64,000 nucleotides of DNA from Halalkalibacter oceani (GCF_023715705.1 NZ_JAMBOS010000002.1:1-64000); one strand, 5' to 3'. Shown: positions 24,919 through 34,852, counted from the first letter of the stretch. A program made the numbers and translations. The notes: generated by a model not told the origin, from the letters alone.

Positions 24919-25079
24919 CTCTTATCCTGAGTTGGCGGAGGGACAGGCCCGAAGAAGCCCAGCAACCAATACTCAAAGCCATGAGTGTTAAAGGTGCTAA
25001 CCTGCAAGGCTATTTGCCTTGAACGATAAGAGGCGAAAGGTAAACAATCAACCCTTTTCCTCGCTGGAAAAGGGTTTTT
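24919..25079 (+). ncRNA. SAM-I (S-box) riboswitch with terminator, controlling metK
   Basis: The S-box core is unmistakable: CTTATCCTGAG, GGCGGAGGGACAGGCCC, GAAGCCCAGCAACC, AAGGTGCTAA and the closing GAACGATAAGAG. The terminator AACCCTTTTCC/GGAAAAGGGTT with five T follows at 25050-25079. When S-adenosylmethionine binds, the terminator forms and metK is not transcribed. It ends about 115 bases before the gene. Confidence 0.95.
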
Positions 25080-25193
25080 ATCGTTTATACACGTCTTAAC
25101 CAGGAAGGTATCTCCCATTCTGTGGGACATGAGTGCCGTCTCAAAGAAAAACACATGCCGGAGAGAAGGCAGTGTTAAAGGAGGAAATCAATC

Positions 25194-26399
25194 ATGACAG
25201 AGAAAAGAAGCCGTCGTTTGTTCACATCTGAATCTGTAACGGAAGGACATCCTGATAAAATTTGTGACCAGATTTCAGATGCCATTCTTGATGAAATTTT
25301 GAAACGGGATCCCAATGCCCGTGTAGCGTGCGAAACATCTGTGACGACAGGTCTTGTCCTTGTTGCGGGTGAAATTACGACAAGCACATACGTTGATATT
25401 CCGAAAACGGTCCGGGAAACGATCAAAGGGATCGGCTATACGCGCGCTAAATACGGATTTGATGCGGAAACATGCGCTGTTCTTACGTCGATTGACGAAC
25501 AATCGGCTGATATCGCGCAAGGTGTCGACCGTGCGCTTGAATCTCGTGAAGGCCAGATGACGGACGAAGAGATTGAAGCGATCGGCGCGGGTGACCAGGG
25601 CTTAATGTTCGGCTATGCCAACAACGAAACGAAAGAGCTTATGCCTCTTCCAATTTCGTTAAGCCATAAATTGGCACGGCGTTTAACAGAGGTGCGGAAG
25701 GAAGAAATTCTTCCTTATTTGCGCCCTGACGGAAAAACGCAGGTCACTGTTGAATATGATGAGCACGATCAGCCATTGCGGATTGATACGATTGTTATCT
25801 CCACGCAGCACCATCCTGAAGTTTCTCTGGAGCAGATCCAGCGCAATTTGAAGGAGCATGTCATTAAGCCGGTTGTACCGGAAGAGCTGATTGACGAGGA
25901 TACGAAGTATTTCATTAACCCGACAGGCCGTTTTGTTATCGGCGGTCCGCAGGGTGATGCCGGATTAACCGGACGGAAAATCATCGTCGACACATACGGC
26001 GGTTACGCGCGTCACGGCGGCGGAGCGTTTTCCGGTAAGGATGCGACTAAGGTTGACCGTTCCGGCGCTTACGCGGCCCGCTATGTGGCGAAGAACATCG
26101 TCGCTGCTGGTCTCGCTGACAAGTGTGAGGTTCAGCTTGCTTATGCGATCGGGGTTGCCCGACCGGTTTCGATTTCTGTTGATACATTCGGGACAGGAAA
26201 GGTTTCTGAGGAAACGCTTGTCACGCTTATCCGCGATAATTTCGACCTTCGCCCAGCCGGCATTATTAAAATGCTCGATTTACGTCGGCCTATTTACAAG
26301 CAAACAGCCGCTTACGGACATTTTGGCCGTACGGATGTTGAGCTTCCTTGGGAGCAGACGGATAAAGCGGACGATTTGAAAGCACAGGCTGGTTTGTAA
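25194..26399 (+). CDS. metK: S-adenosylmethionine synthetase
   Basis: 401 residues. It makes S-adenosylmethionine from methionine and ATP. Visible signatures are [20 protein letters not shown] near the N-terminus, [12 protein letters not shown] near residue 123 and [16 protein letters not shown] near residue 268. It is full length and preceded by AAAGGAGG. It is controlled by the S-box leader just upstream. A perfect hairpin terminator follows. Confidence 0.97.
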   Translation: MTEKRSRRLFTSESVTEGHPDKICDQISDAILDEILKRDPNARVACETSVTTGLVLVAGEITTSTYVDIPKTVRETIKGIGYTRAKYGFDAETCAVLTSIDEQSADIAQGVDRALESREGQMTDEEIEAIGAGDQGLMFGYANNETKELMPLPISLSHKLARRLTEVRKEEILPYLRPDGKTQVTVEYDEHDQPLRIDTIVISTQHHPEVSLEQIQRNLKEHVIKPVVPEELIDEDTKYFINPTGRFVIGGPQGDAGLTGRKIIVDTYGGYARHGGGAFSGKDATKVDRSGAYAARYVAKNIVAAGLADKCEVQLAYAIGVARPVSISVDTFGTGKVSEETLVTLIRDNFDLRPAGIIKMLDLRRPIYKQTAAYGHFGRTDVELPWEQTDKADDLKAQAGL

Positions 26400-26425
26400 A
26401 AAAGAGAAACAAAGTAACTGATTTT

Positions 26426-26472
26426 AGAGCTTGCGGCAAAAGGTAGCCAACCTTTTGCCGCAAGCTCTTTTT
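26426..26472 (+). terminator. metK terminator
   Basis: AGAGCTTGCGGCAAAAGG (26426-26443) pairs perfectly with CCTTTTGCCGCAAGCTCT (26451-26468), followed by five T. It shares the AAAAGG/CCTTTT top with the repeat-linked hairpins. Confidence 0.85.
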
Positions 26473-26632
26473 CATAATTAAAGATAAGGGTGAGGGGCAA
26501 GCGCATCAACAGGGTGTTACATCGCTGGCTGAAAGCATCTTTTGCAGGAAGGCAATGGCTTTGTTCACTACCCGCTTAAAAGTATGGGAGGAAATTTTTT
26601 TGGTCACACTAAAGCTAGGGAGGTGATTGAAA

Positions 26633-26788
26633 ATGGCACAGGATGTATTATGCGAAGTGAATAACTGTGTATATTGGGAAGATGGAAACAACTGCAGTGC
26701 CGACAGAATTTATGTCGTGAGCCACAAAGGAGAGCAGGCCGCCCGCTCGGAAGAAACGGACTGCAAAACCTTTGAACCGACACACTAA
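26633..26788 (+). CDS. DUF1540 small cysteine-rich protein
   Basis: 51 residues with the DUF1540 pattern: CEVNNCVYWEDGNNC followed by a distant C in TDCKTFEP, four cysteines that probably bind a metal. Such short proteins are common in spore-forming Firmicutes and are often made during sporulation; the function is unknown. A strong ribosome site AGGGAGGTGA precedes ATG 26633. It has its own terminator at 26836. The 160 bases before it show no other gene. Confidence 0.85.
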   Translation: MAQDVLCEVNNCVYWEDGNNCSADRIYVVSHKGEQAARSEETDCKTFEPTH

Positions 26789-26835
26789 AAAATGCTGACA
26801 AAATGTGAAGTGACCATCGCTTTGCTGTTTCTCCG

Positions 26836-26876
26836 CTTAAGACAAAAGGGTTGGCTCCTTTTGTCTTAAGTTTTTT
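26836..26876 (+). terminator. Terminator of the DUF1540 gene
   Basis: CTTAAGACAAAAGG (26836-26849) pairs with CCTTTTGTCTTAAG (26857-26870), followed by six T. Confidence 0.85.
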
Positions 26877-26921
26877 GTGCTCGTATGTATAGTATTGATA
26901 ATAATAATCAATCTTATACAA

Positions 26922-27446
26922 CTATTGGTTTGTCTCGGCAATGACCTGCTTATAGTGCTGACCTTTTTCCACATATTCACGCCGGATTCGGGCCATTTCT
27001 GCTAGGTCTTCTTCATTTAGCTCACGGACGACCTTCGCCGGACGGCCAAAAGCTAACGTGTTCGGCGGTATTTTTTTTCCCTGGGGAACAAGACTGCCTG
27101 CGCCAATAAATGCGCCCTCGCCGATTTCGGCTCCATCGAGAATGATCGAGCCCATCCCGACTAACGCTTTTTTGCGAATCGTACAGCTGTGCAGCATTGC
27201 CTGATGGCCGATTGAAACGTCATCCTCCAGCAGCAACGGGTATTTCGGACTTTGATGAAGCATGCACTGATCCTGAATGTTGACACGGTTGCCAATCCGC
27301 GTAGGTGAGACATCGCCGCGGATGACAGTATGAAACCAGATGTTCGTCTCGTCCCCAATCGTCACATCTCCACTGACAATAACACCATCCGCCAAAAAAG
27401 CGCTTTCTGAAATAACCGGGTATTTTTCCTTATAAGGGTAAATCAT
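26922..27446 (-). CDS. ytoA: Gamma-carbonic-anhydrase-fold protein YtoA
   Basis: 174 residues of hexapeptide-repeat beta-helix. The RGD motif and the three ligand histidines are visible in MLHQS, GHQAM and LHSCT near residues 64-92. It is probably a metal-dependent carbonic anhydrase or a related hydrolase; B. subtilis YtoA is the counterpart by start sequence (MIYPYK) and position. ATG 27446 follows AAGGAAGTGA; an earlier in-frame ATG at 27473 has no ribosome site. It is a paralogue of the gene at 8573. Confidence 0.88.
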   Translation of the reverse strand: MIYPYKEKYPVISESAFLADGVIVSGDVTIGDETNIWFHTVIRGDVSPTRIGNRVNIQDQCMLHQSPKYPLLLEDDVSIGHQAMLHSCTIRKKALVGMGSIILDGAEIGEGAFIGAGSLVPQGKKIPPNTLAFGRPAKVVRELNEEDLAEMARIRREYVEKGQHYKQVIAETNQ

Positions 27447-27555
27447 CTGCTCACTTCCTTTGCCTTTAGTCAAAAAATCGCTATACTTATTTTAACAAAA
27501 TTTATAAGGGGAGGCTCCTTCTTTTCACTAAAAAGAAGCAAGGGGGAATACATCA

Positions 27556-28338
27556 ATGTGGAAATGGGAAGCAGAAGAGCCGCGCGGGGTCATTGTCAGC
27601 GTTCATGGAGCCGGGGAGCACCATGCGAGATATCAATGGCTGGCTAAAAAATGGAATGAACACGGCTTTGATGTCGTGATGGGTGATTTGCCGGGTCAGG
27701 GCAAAACAAGAGGAAGACGTGGGCATATTCAATCATTTAACCAATATATTGAAACCGTTGAAGAATGGATGGAGGAGGCGAAATCGAAGCAGCTGCCAAT
27801 CCTTTTATTTGGTCATAGCATGGGCGGACTTGTCGTCATTCGGACGTTGATGGAACGCCCTCAGCTACTAGTTAACGGCGTGATTTTATCATCGCCCTGT
27901 TTAGGCTTGAGCCGGCCATTGCCAAAAACAAAGGAGCTGGCGGCCAAAGTCTTTCACCGTGTTGCGCCGACCTTCAGCGCCAATTCCGGTATTCGTTCCG
28001 AGGACGCAACGCGAAATGAAGAGGTGCGTGCGGCTTACCTTCGCGACGAGCTGCGAGTACAACGGGTCTCGATTCGCTGGTATCAGGAGCTTGTGAAGGC
28101 GATGCGGATTGCGCACCGCTATCCGGAGAATTTTCCGAATGTCCCTTTATTGGTCGTCCAGGCTGGTGAGGACCGGATTGTGAATAAATATGATGTCAGA
28201 GATTGGTTTGACCAGCTTCCACTGACAGAGAAATATTATAAAGAATGGGACGGGCTGTATCACGAAGTGTTTAATGAACCTGAGCGGGAGGATGTATTTC
28301 GTCAGGCGATCGGCTTTGTAAATTTGCTTTTTCCGTAA
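27556..28338 (+). CDS. ytpA: Alpha/beta hydrolase YtpA (monoacylglycerol lipase/lysophospholipase-like)
   Basis: 260 residues with the Hydrolase_4 fold. The oxyanion region is VSVHGAGEHHARY, the nucleophile GHSMGG has Ser near residue 93, the acid is Asp in QAGEDRIV and the base is His in GLYHEVFNEP. In B. subtilis YtpA is a phospholipase needed for the lysophospholipid antibiotic bacilysocin and is co-transcribed with ytpB. Here ytpB starts 79 bases later on the same strand. AAGGGGG precedes ATG 27556. Confidence 0.88.
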   Translation: MWKWEAEEPRGVIVSVHGAGEHHARYQWLAKKWNEHGFDVVMGDLPGQGKTRGRRGHIQSFNQYIETVEEWMEEAKSKQLPILLFGHSMGGLVVIRTLMERPQLLVNGVILSSPCLGLSRPLPKTKELAAKVFHRVAPTFSANSGIRSEDATRNEEVRAAYLRDELRVQRVSIRWYQELVKAMRIAHRYPENFPNVPLLVVQAGEDRIVNKYDVRDWFDQLPLTEKYYKEWDGLYHEVFNEPEREDVFRQAIGFVNLLFP

Positions 28339-28417
28339 TAAAGAAGGTCTTAGTTGTTGCTGATTTTGAAGTATGCTAGTGTTACATGTATTGAGTCGAA
28401 TCAAGGAGGATTATGCA

Positions 28418-29479
28418 GTGGGTGTTCCAACAAAGCCGATTCCGTTATTAATTAACATTTATAAAGAGGTGCTGCCAACCGTTCATGATTATTATAATCA
28501 ATGGAAGGAGCGTGCCGCCGACATTCCAGATGATGAGCTGCGTTCACAGGCCCAGGATGCGCTAGAGAGAAAAGCGTTTCACTGTGAGGGTGGAGGTGTT
28601 TACGGCTTAATCGCGAAAGAAAATGGCCGCTTTGAAGAGCTGGTTCAATTTATGGTTGCCTATCAAATTACGTGTGATTATTTAGATAATCTTTGTGATC
28701 AAAGTCCGTCACTCGATCCAAATGATTTTCGTTCCTTGCACCAGGCGCTGCTTGACGCGTTGACGCCAGGTGCCGATCCTGGAAATTATTATCAGTTCCG
28801 ACAGGAGCATGAGGACGGTGGCTATCTACAGGCCCTCGTTCGGACATGTCAGGAGAAGGTGGCCTCGTTTCCGTCCTTTCAAGCGTTGCAGCCGGCGATG
28901 AAGGAGCTGAGTGGCTATTACGGAGATTTACAAGTACATAAGCATGTCATCAAAGAAGAAAGAATTCCGCGACTTGAAAGCTGGTTTGAAGAGCATCGTC
29001 ATAAAGTGCCGGAGATGACATGGTTTGAGTTCTCGGCCTGTACGGCTTCGACGCTCGGGGTCTATGCGCTTGCTGCGTACTCGACCACACCAGATTTGAG
29101 TGAGGAAACAGCCGCGCTCATTAAAAGCGGCTATTTTCCATGGATGCAGGGACTTCATATTCTGCTCGATTATTTTATTGATCAAGAGGAAGATATTGCT
29201 GATGATGAGCTGAACTTTCTTTTTTATTACCGGGATGAAAAAGAGATGATTGAACGTTTTCAATTTTTTGCTGAGAAGGCGGAAGAGAGCTTAGCGGCGT
29301 TGCCAGATCCGAAATTTCACCGGATGCTGATGCGCGGGGTGATCGCAATCTATATTGCCGATGAGAAAGTGCAAGGTGATAAAGAAATGAAGCAAAAGGC
29401 GAAGCAAATGATTAAAACGGGCGGTCTGCCGACGATGATTTTTTATTTAAATCGTTGGATGTTCCGCCGCGGGAAATAA
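28418..29479 (+). CDS. ytpB: Tetraprenyl-beta-curcumene synthase YtpB
   Basis: 353 residues, DUF2600 family: a terpene synthase that turns C35 heptaprenyl diphosphate into tetraprenyl-beta-curcumene, precursor of sesquarterpenes found in Bacillus membranes and spores. The Asp-rich segment ITCDYLDNLCDQ near residue 85 and the later YFIDQEEDIADDELNF near residue 247 are the likely metal-binding blocks. GTG 28418 is chosen from AAGGAGG eight bases upstream and from the start MGVPTKPIPLLINIYK, which matches family members. Confidence 0.9.
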   Translation: MGVPTKPIPLLINIYKEVLPTVHDYYNQWKERAADIPDDELRSQAQDALERKAFHCEGGGVYGLIAKENGRFEELVQFMVAYQITCDYLDNLCDQSPSLDPNDFRSLHQALLDALTPGADPGNYYQFRQEHEDGGYLQALVRTCQEKVASFPSFQALQPAMKELSGYYGDLQVHKHVIKEERIPRLESWFEEHRHKVPEMTWFEFSACTASTLGVYALAAYSTTPDLSEETAALIKSGYFPWMQGLHILLDYFIDQEEDIADDELNFLFYYRDEKEMIERFQFFAEKAEESLAALPDPKFHRMLMRGVIAIYIADEKVQGDKEMKQKAKQMIKTGGLPTMIFYLNRWMFRRGK

Positions 29480-29654
29480 GGCGGCAAGATGCTTGGACAA
29501 CGCCCGAGTGACAGCCGTTACGCCCGGACGTTTCCTGCTTATATGACAAGAGCAGGTTGAAATCCACCGGCGTAGCCGGTTCGTTCAACGCCCGCCTGCG
29601 GAAAGCGTGCCCCCCATCCCGGGAGCGAGGTCGAAGAGCAAAACCCTCACTACT
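29480..29654. other. Non-coding stretch with GC-rich repeat-like sequence
   Basis: No gene is seen. The sequence has many short inverted pieces (for example CCGGCGTAGCCGG near 29568 and TCCCGGGA near 29617) and CCCGCCTGCGGAAAGCGTG, a type of GC-rich intergenic sequence I have seen in other Bacillus genomes. It may be a degenerate repeat. Confidence 0.4.
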
Positions 29655-29699
29655 AAACATACTAAGCCTGTCGACAAAGTCGACAGGCTTAGTATGTTT
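29655..29699. terminator. Bidirectional terminator between ytpB and ytiB
   Basis: A perfect 21-bp stem (29655-29675 with 29679-29699) with loop AAA, centred on GTCGAC repeats and flanked by A- and T-runs, so it can end both convergent genes. Confidence 0.85.
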
Positions 29700-29700
29700 T

Positions 29701-30264
29701 TCATTTATTATACCCATTGACGATGACGTCAAGCTTGCCGGTTGTCGGGCAAATCACGAGTCCGTGCACCGGTGTATCGGCCGGAAGCAGTGGATGCTGA
29801 TTGACCATTTCAACGCTGTGCTGGACGCTTTCTTCGACCGTTTGGAAACCGGTCAGGAACTTGTTGATATCAACGCCTGAATATTCCAGCTTGTTCAGGA
29901 TATCAAGGTCGACTCCGCGCTCTTCGGCTTTTTGCAAAATGCTGCCTGGCTCAAGACCTGCCATCCCGCAACCATGGTGACCGACGATCATCACTTCGTC
30001 GGCTTTTAGCTCATAAAGCGCGAGAAGAATGCTGCGCATAATACTGCCAAATGGATGGGAAATGACAGCGCCCGCGTTTTTAATAATCTTCGCATCGCCA
30101 TTTTTAACATTCATCGCTGATGGCAGAAGTTCAAGCAGACGTGTATCCATGCACGTTAAGATGACAAGCTTCTTATCTGGGAATCTCGTTGTCTGGTATT
30201 TCTCGTATACTTTCTTTTCAACAAATTGATCATTATGAGTAATAATCGAGTCTAGTAGTGTCAA
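29701..30264 (-). CDS. ytiB: Beta-carbonic anhydrase YtiB
   Basis: 187 residues. It interconverts CO2 and bicarbonate. The zinc ligands are visible: Cys and the Asp-Arg pair in CMDTRL near residue 39, then His and Cys in VGHHGCGM near residues 98-104. Sequence and length match B. subtilis YtiB. The start is TTG 30264 with GGGGGTGG about eight bases upstream. It is convergent with ytpB. Confidence 0.9.
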   Translation of the reverse strand: MTLLDSIITHNDQFVEKKVYEKYQTTRFPDKKLVILTCMDTRLLELLPSAMNVKNGDAKIIKNAGAVISHPFGSIMRSILLALYELKADEVMIVGHHGCGMAGLEPGSILQKAEERGVDLDILNKLEYSGVDINKFLTGFQTVEESVQHSVEMVNQHPLLPADTPVHGLVICPTTGKLDVIVNGYNK

Positions 30265-30326
30265 AGTCTAGCCACCCCCAGTTGATTTTCTACATTATTT
30301 AAGCAAAGCTGTTTTTTTGTCAAGAG

Positions 30327-30899
30327 TTATCTCTTTTCAAGCGCGAGAATGAACGGTGGATGATTCGCTTGATTGATAAATTGATAAGTCAGCACATGGG
30401 CATAGCGCTGGTCAATCCGTGCGGCAAAAGAGAGGAGCTCCTCTTTCTCACGCTGGCCTTCACGGTGCCCGTGATAAATGACGAGGACGACGATGCCGCC
30501 CGGCTGCATCAGCTCAAGTAGTGATTGCACAGCGGAAATCGTTGATTCAGGTCTCGTAACAATCGTTTTATCTCCGCCCGGTAGATAGCCAAGGTTAAAG
30601 ATCGCTGCTTTCAGTCGCTGTGCATTGGTGGCAGACAGCTGGGCAGCGGCATGCTCATGGCTTTGCTGAAAAAGTGTCACTCTGTTTTCGAGCTGCTCGT
30701 CCCGTAACCGCGCCCGTGTCTTCTCAATCGCCGCCGCCTGAATATCGAAGCCAAGCACATGGCCATTTTCGCCAACCATTCTGGCGAGAAAAGCCGTGTC
30801 ATGACCGTTGCCGACCGTGCAATCAAGCGCTGTATCCCCTTCATCAAGTGCCTTTTCCAATAAGAGCCGCGCAAACGGCAAAATTCCCGGTACATTCAT
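30327..30899 (-). CDS. mnmM: tRNA wobble-uridine methyltransferase MnmM (YtqB)
   Basis: 190 residues, class I SAM-dependent methyltransferase. The SAM site is DCTVGNGHDTAFLA near residue 25, followed by GFDIQ and FNLGYLPGGDK (motif IV region). YtqB of B. subtilis methylates nm5s2U34 to mnm5s2U34 in tRNA. ATG 30899 overlaps the ytqA stop by one base (TAATG) and has GAAGGAG upstream, so translation is coupled. The longer frame to 31004 lies entirely inside ytqA and is not used. Confidence 0.9.
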   Translation of the reverse strand: MNVPGILPFARLLLEKALDEGDTALDCTVGNGHDTAFLARMVGENGHVLGFDIQAAAIEKTRARLRDEQLENRVTLFQQSHEHAAAQLSATNAQRLKAAIFNLGYLPGGDKTIVTRPESTISAVQSLLELMQPGGIVVLVIYHGHREGQREKEELLSFAARIDQRYAHVLTYQFINQANHPPFILALEKR

Positions 30900-31840
30900 T
30901 AAACTGTAACCTGCTCCTTCTGATAAAATTTTCCTTGCCAGCTGTTCCGTGCCTTCAACTCCGCTTCGATCGCGTTCAGCACGCGCCATTTGTTCATACT
31001 CCACATCGGGCCGATCATCAGATCGCCGGGCCCGTCTCCTGTTAAGCGATGAATAATCATCGAAGGCGGGAGAATCTCCAGCTGATCGACGACAAGCTTC
31101 ACATAGTCATCCAGACTCATCAGCTCGAGTAAGCCTTTTTCATATTGCTTGACCATCGCTGTTTTCTTTAACAGATGGAGCAAATGAATTTTGATGCCCT
31201 GCACGTCGAGCTTGGCGACCTCCTTCGCCGTCTCAATCATCATCTCATAGCTTTCGAGCGGGAGGCCGTTAATGATATGGCTGCACACGCGAATGCCATG
31301 GCGCCGCAGCTTGGCGACGCCGTCGACATAGCATTGATAGTCATGGGCGCGGTTAATTAGCTGCGCCGTGCGCTCATGGACGGTTTGCAGCCCTAATTCG
31401 ACCCACAAATATGTCCGCTCGTTCAGCTCCGCCAAATAGTCAACGACATCATCAGGCAGACAGTCAGGTCTTGTCGCAATGGCCAGACCGACAACGTCCT
31501 TTTGCGCCAAAATCGTTTCAAAATAGGTTCGAAGCGTTTCAACCGGTGCGTATGTGTTCGTATAGGCCTGGAAATAGCCGATGTATTTGCCCTGCTTCCA
31601 TTTTCGGTGCATCCGGCCTTTAATCGTCTCGAATTGGGTGACAAGATCATCGGCGCGATCTCCGGCAAAATCTCCGGAGCCCCGCTCACTACAAAAGGTG
31701 CAGCCGCCAAAAGCGACATTGCCGTCACGGTTTGGACAGTCAAAGCCGGCGTCGAGAGGGATCTTGAATATTTTTTCGCCAAAGTGCCGGCGTAAATGAT
31801 GATTCCAACTGTGATATCTCTTTTCTCCAAACAGTTCCAT
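30899..31840 (-). CDS. ytqA: Radical SAM protein YtqA (tRNA wobble-uridine modification)
   Basis: 313 residues of the YhcC/YtqA radical-SAM family. The [4Fe-4S] cluster cysteines lie in FDCPNRDG and GGCTFCSERG near residues 33-49. In B. subtilis ytqA acts before ytqB in making the 5-methylaminomethyl group of tRNA U34, the route used where MnmC is missing; recent work names it mnmL (from memory). ATG 31840 follows AAAGGAAG; the open frame upstream lacks a start signal. It forms a two-gene operon with mnmM. Confidence 0.88.
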   Translation of the reverse strand: MELFGEKRYHSWNHHLRRHFGEKIFKIPLDAGFDCPNRDGNVAFGGCTFCSERGSGDFAGDRADDLVTQFETIKGRMHRKWKQGKYIGYFQAYTNTYAPVETLRTYFETILAQKDVVGLAIATRPDCLPDDVVDYLAELNERTYLWVELGLQTVHERTAQLINRAHDYQCYVDGVAKLRRHGIRVCSHIINGLPLESYEMMIETAKEVAKLDVQGIKIHLLHLLKKTAMVKQYEKGLLELMSLDDYVKLVVDQLEILPPSMIIHRLTGDGPGDLMIGPMWSMNKWRVLNAIEAELKARNSWQGKFYQKEQVTV

Positions 31841-31946
31841 CGGCTTCTTCCTTTCTCGTTTCCTCTTCCTGTATTGTAGCATTTCAACGTGAGAGGAAAA
31901 AGGGAGGGATGCCGGCTGCGGCAAATGGAAAGATTTAGAGCGCAGC

Positions 31947-31975
31947 TTGACAGTGTGCGTGCGAATTCATACAAT
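31947..31975 (+). promoter_or_regulatory. leuS promoter
   Basis: TTGACA (31947-31952) and TACAAT (31970-31975) with 17 bases between, immediately before the T-box leader and divergent from ytqA. Confidence 0.85.
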
Positions 31976-31976
31976 A

Positions 31977-32242
31977 CAAGTAAGTTCATATGCAGACGCA
32001 GACAAGGATTAGCAGTCATACTTGGGAATAGAGAGCTGGCAGATGGTGCAAGTCAGTGGAACAATATGGTGAACTCGCCTTAGAGTTTTAAAAGTGAAAA
32101 ACGAGAGTAGCTTTTGACGGGTCACGTCCGTTACACGTGATAAGTGGATGAATGATAAGTTCATTAATATGGGTGGTACCGCGGGAAGTATACAGACTCT
32201 CGTCCCTAACAACAGGAAGTGTTGGGGAGGGGAGTCTTTTTT
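31977..32242 (+). ncRNA. T-box leader of leuS
   Basis: The conserved T-box sequence GGGTGGTACCGCG lies at 32171-32183. The likely specifier codon is CTC (leucine) at 32074-32076 in GAACTCGCC. The terminator AGACTC...GAGTCT with T-run is at 32194-32242. Uncharged leucine tRNA would pair with the leader and allow read-through into leuS. Confidence 0.92.
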
Positions 32243-32272
32243 AAAGGATAAGAAAGTATAAAATTTTCGGGT

Positions 32273-32372
32273 GGATTCGAAGAAGGGCGGCGGCTTCGCA
32301 CGTTACACAGATGGAACGGCTCCGCACGACGCTTCTAAGAAAAGCCGCTGCGCGGTTTTCTTAGTCGACAAC
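32273..32372 (+). repeat. Type B intergenic repeat, copy B1, inside the leuS leader
   Basis: Starts GGATTCGAAGAAGGGCGG, contains CGTTACA, then GGAACGGCTCCGCAC, and ends with the hairpin CTAAGAAAAGCCGC (from 32335) with GCGGTTTTCTTAG. It matches copies near 38.5 and 45.8 kb. It separates the T-box terminator from the leuS start, so it is transcribed in every leuS message. Confidence 0.75.
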
Positions 32373-32428
32373 CATTCTATGAAGGTCAACGATCTAGCAA
32401 TGGCTACCAAACAGGAGGATGAAAAGCA

Positions 32429-34852
32429 ATGTCATTTTCACATGAGCAAATTGAGCAAAAGTGGCAGAAATATTGGGAAGAACAAAAGACGTTCCGCACG
32501 ACAGAGGATGAAGATAAGCCGAAATTTTATGCCTTGGACATGTTCCCGTATCCATCTGGAGCAGGCCTCCACGTCGGGCATCCGGAAGGCTATACGGCTA
32601 CGGATATTTTGGCGCGGATGAAGCGGATGCAAGGGTATAATGTCCTTCATCCGATGGGATGGGACGCCTTTGGTTTGCCGGCTGAACAGTACGCCCTTGA
32701 TACAGGGAATGATCCGGCCATTTTTACCGAGCAGAACATCAACACGTTCCGCCGTCAAATTAAAGAGTTGGGCTTTTCCTATGACTGGGATCGTGAAATC
32801 AATACAACAGATCCCGATTATTACAAGTGGACGCAATGGATCTTTACGAAGCTGTATGAAAAAGGCTTAGCCTACATAGATGAAGTCGCTGTCAACTGGT
32901 GTCCGGCACTTGGAACCGTGCTGGCGAACGAGGAAGTCATCGACGGCAAGAGCGAGCGTGGCGGACATCCTGTCGAGCGCCGCCCGATGAAGCAATGGAT
33001 GCTGAAAATAACGGCTTATGCTGATCGTCTGCTCGAGGATTTAGAAGAGCTTGATTGGCCGGAAAGCATTAAGGATATGCAGCGCAACTGGATTGGGCGC
33101 TCTGAAGGGGCCGAAGTGACGTTCAAAATGGACGGTCATGATGATGCCGAGGTTAATGTCTTTACGACAAGACCGGATACGCTATTTGGTGCGACGTATA
33201 TCGTGCTTGCCCCTGAGCATAAGCTTGTCGATGTGATTACGACAGAGGAGCAGCTGCAGGAAGTGGAGGACTACAAAGCGCAGGTTGCAGCGAAAAGCGA
33301 TTTGGAACGTACCGAGCTTTCAAAGGAAAAGACCGGTGTCTTTACCGGAGCATTTGCTGTCAATCCGGTAAATGGCGAGCGGATTCCGGTGTGGATCGCC
33401 GATTACGTTCTCGTCAGCTATGGGACCGGTGCGATCATGGCCGTCCCGGCTCACGATGAGCGTGACTATGAGTTTGCAAACGCATTTGACTTGCCGATCA
33501 GAGAAGTGGTCGCCGGCGGCGATGTGAAGAAGGAAGCCTATACAGGCGACGGCGAGCATGTCAACTCTGACTTCCTTAACGGACTCGATAAGGAAACGGC
33601 GATTCGTAATATGATTGATTGGCTTGAGGCCAACCATTACGGCAAGCGGCAAATCACCTACCGGTTACGTGACTGGCTGTTCAGTCGCCAGCGCTATTGG
33701 GGGGAACCGATCCCGGTCATCCATTGGGAGGATGGCACGATGACGACGGTTCCGGAAGAAGAGCTTCCGTTAATTTTGCCGAAAATGACGGAAATCAAGC
33801 CGTCTGGTACCGGTGAATCACCGCTTGCCAATGCGAAGGACTGGCTTGAAGTTGTTGATCCAAAAACAGGTAAAAAAGGTCGCCGTGAAACGAATACAAT
33901 GCCACAATGGGCGGGTAGCTGCTGGTACTTTTTACGCTATATTGACCCGCATAACCAGGATGCGCTCGCTGATCCGGAAAAGCTGAAGAAATGGCTGCCT
34001 GTTGATATTTACATCGGTGGAGCGGAGCATGCTGTGCTTCATCTGCTATACGCTCGTTTCTGGCATAAATTCCTGTACGATATCGGCGTCGTCTCCACGA
34101 AGGAGCCATTCCAAAAGCTGTACAATCAGGGGATGATCCTCGGGGAAAATAATGAGAAGATGAGTAAATCGAAAGGGAATGTCGTCAATCCTGATGATGT
34201 TGTCAAAAGTCACGGAGCGGATACGTTGCGACTTTATGAAATGTTCATGGGACCACTTGACGGTTCGATCGCCTGGTCGACGAACGGCCTCGACGGAGCT
34301 CGCCGCTTCCTTGATCGCGTCTGGCGTCTGTTCGTAAATGAAGAAACGGGAGAATTGAATCCGGCCATTCAGGATGCGGAAGGCAGCGTGGACTTTCTCC
34401 GCGTTTACCATCAATCGGTGAAAAAGATTACCGATGATATGACAGAGCTGCGCTTTAACGTCGCCATCTCGCAAATGATGGTCTTCATTAATGAAGGCTA
34501 CAAGCAGGAGGTCCTGCCGAAAGCGTTGATGGAAGGCTTTGTGAAGCTGCTTTCACCGATTGCGCCTCATCTTGCTGAGGAGCTGTGGGAGAAGCTTGGT
34601 CACAGCAATACGGTCTCCTACGAAGCATGGCCTGAATATGATGAGACACAGCTTGTCGAAAATGAGGTTGAAATCGTCGTGCAAATTAACGGCAAAGTCC
34701 GGACGAAACTGACGATCCCGGCTGAGGCAAATCGTGAACAGATGGAGGAAATCGCCAGACAGGACGAGAAGGTCCAGGCGGCGATTGAAGGAAAGACGAT
34801 CCGTAAGCTTATCGCCGTACCAGGCAAGCTGGTCAATATCGTCGTTGGCTAA
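32429..34852 (+). CDS. leuS: Leucyl-tRNA synthetase
   Basis: 807 residues, class Ia synthetase. The HIGH-type motif is HVGHPEGY near residue 49 and [16 protein letters not shown] lies near residue 574. The editing domain has [12 protein letters not shown], and the C-terminal anticodon-binding and zinc-region blocks are present. It is full length. AGGAGG stands before ATG 32429. Expression is governed by the T-box leader upstream. Confidence 0.98.
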   Translation: MSFSHEQIEQKWQKYWEEQKTFRTTEDEDKPKFYALDMFPYPSGAGLHVGHPEGYTATDILARMKRMQGYNVLHPMGWDAFGLPAEQYALDTGNDPAIFTEQNINTFRRQIKELGFSYDWDREINTTDPDYYKWTQWIFTKLYEKGLAYIDEVAVNWCPALGTVLANEEVIDGKSERGGHPVERRPMKQWMLKITAYADRLLEDLEELDWPESIKDMQRNWIGRSEGAEVTFKMDGHDDAEVNVFTTRPDTLFGATYIVLAPEHKLVDVITTEEQLQEVEDYKAQVAAKSDLERTELSKEKTGVFTGAFAVNPVNGERIPVWIADYVLVSYGTGAIMAVPAHDERDYEFANAFDLPIREVVAGGDVKKEAYTGDGEHVNSDFLNGLDKETAIRNMIDWLEANHYGKRQITYRLRDWLFSRQRYWGEPIPVIHWEDGTMTTVPEEELPLILPKMTEIKPSGTGESPLANAKDWLEVVDPKTGKKGRRETNTMPQWAGSCWYFLRYIDPHNQDALADPEKLKKWLPVDIYIGGAEHAVLHLLYARFWHKFLYDIGVVSTKEPFQKLYNQGMILGENNEKMSKSKGNVVNPDDVVKSHGADTLRLYEMFMGPLDGSIAWSTNGLDGARRFLDRVWRLFVNEETGELNPAIQDAEGSVDFLRVYHQSVKKITDDMTELRFNVAISQMMVFINEGYKQEVLPKALMEGFVKLLSPIAPHLAEELWEKLGHSNTVSYEAWPEYDETQLVENEVEIVVQINGKVRTKLTIPAEANREQMEEIARQDEKVQAAIEGKTIRKLIAVPGKLVNIVVG

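Noticed and set aside
30900-31004. Longer N-terminus for mnmM.
   Set aside because: It lies wholly inside ytqA, and the ATG at 30899 with a coupled stop/start fits the family's normal length.
32271-32621. Plus-strand reading frame across the leuS leader.
   Set aside because: It overlaps repeat B1 and the first part of leuS in another frame, with no ribosome site.
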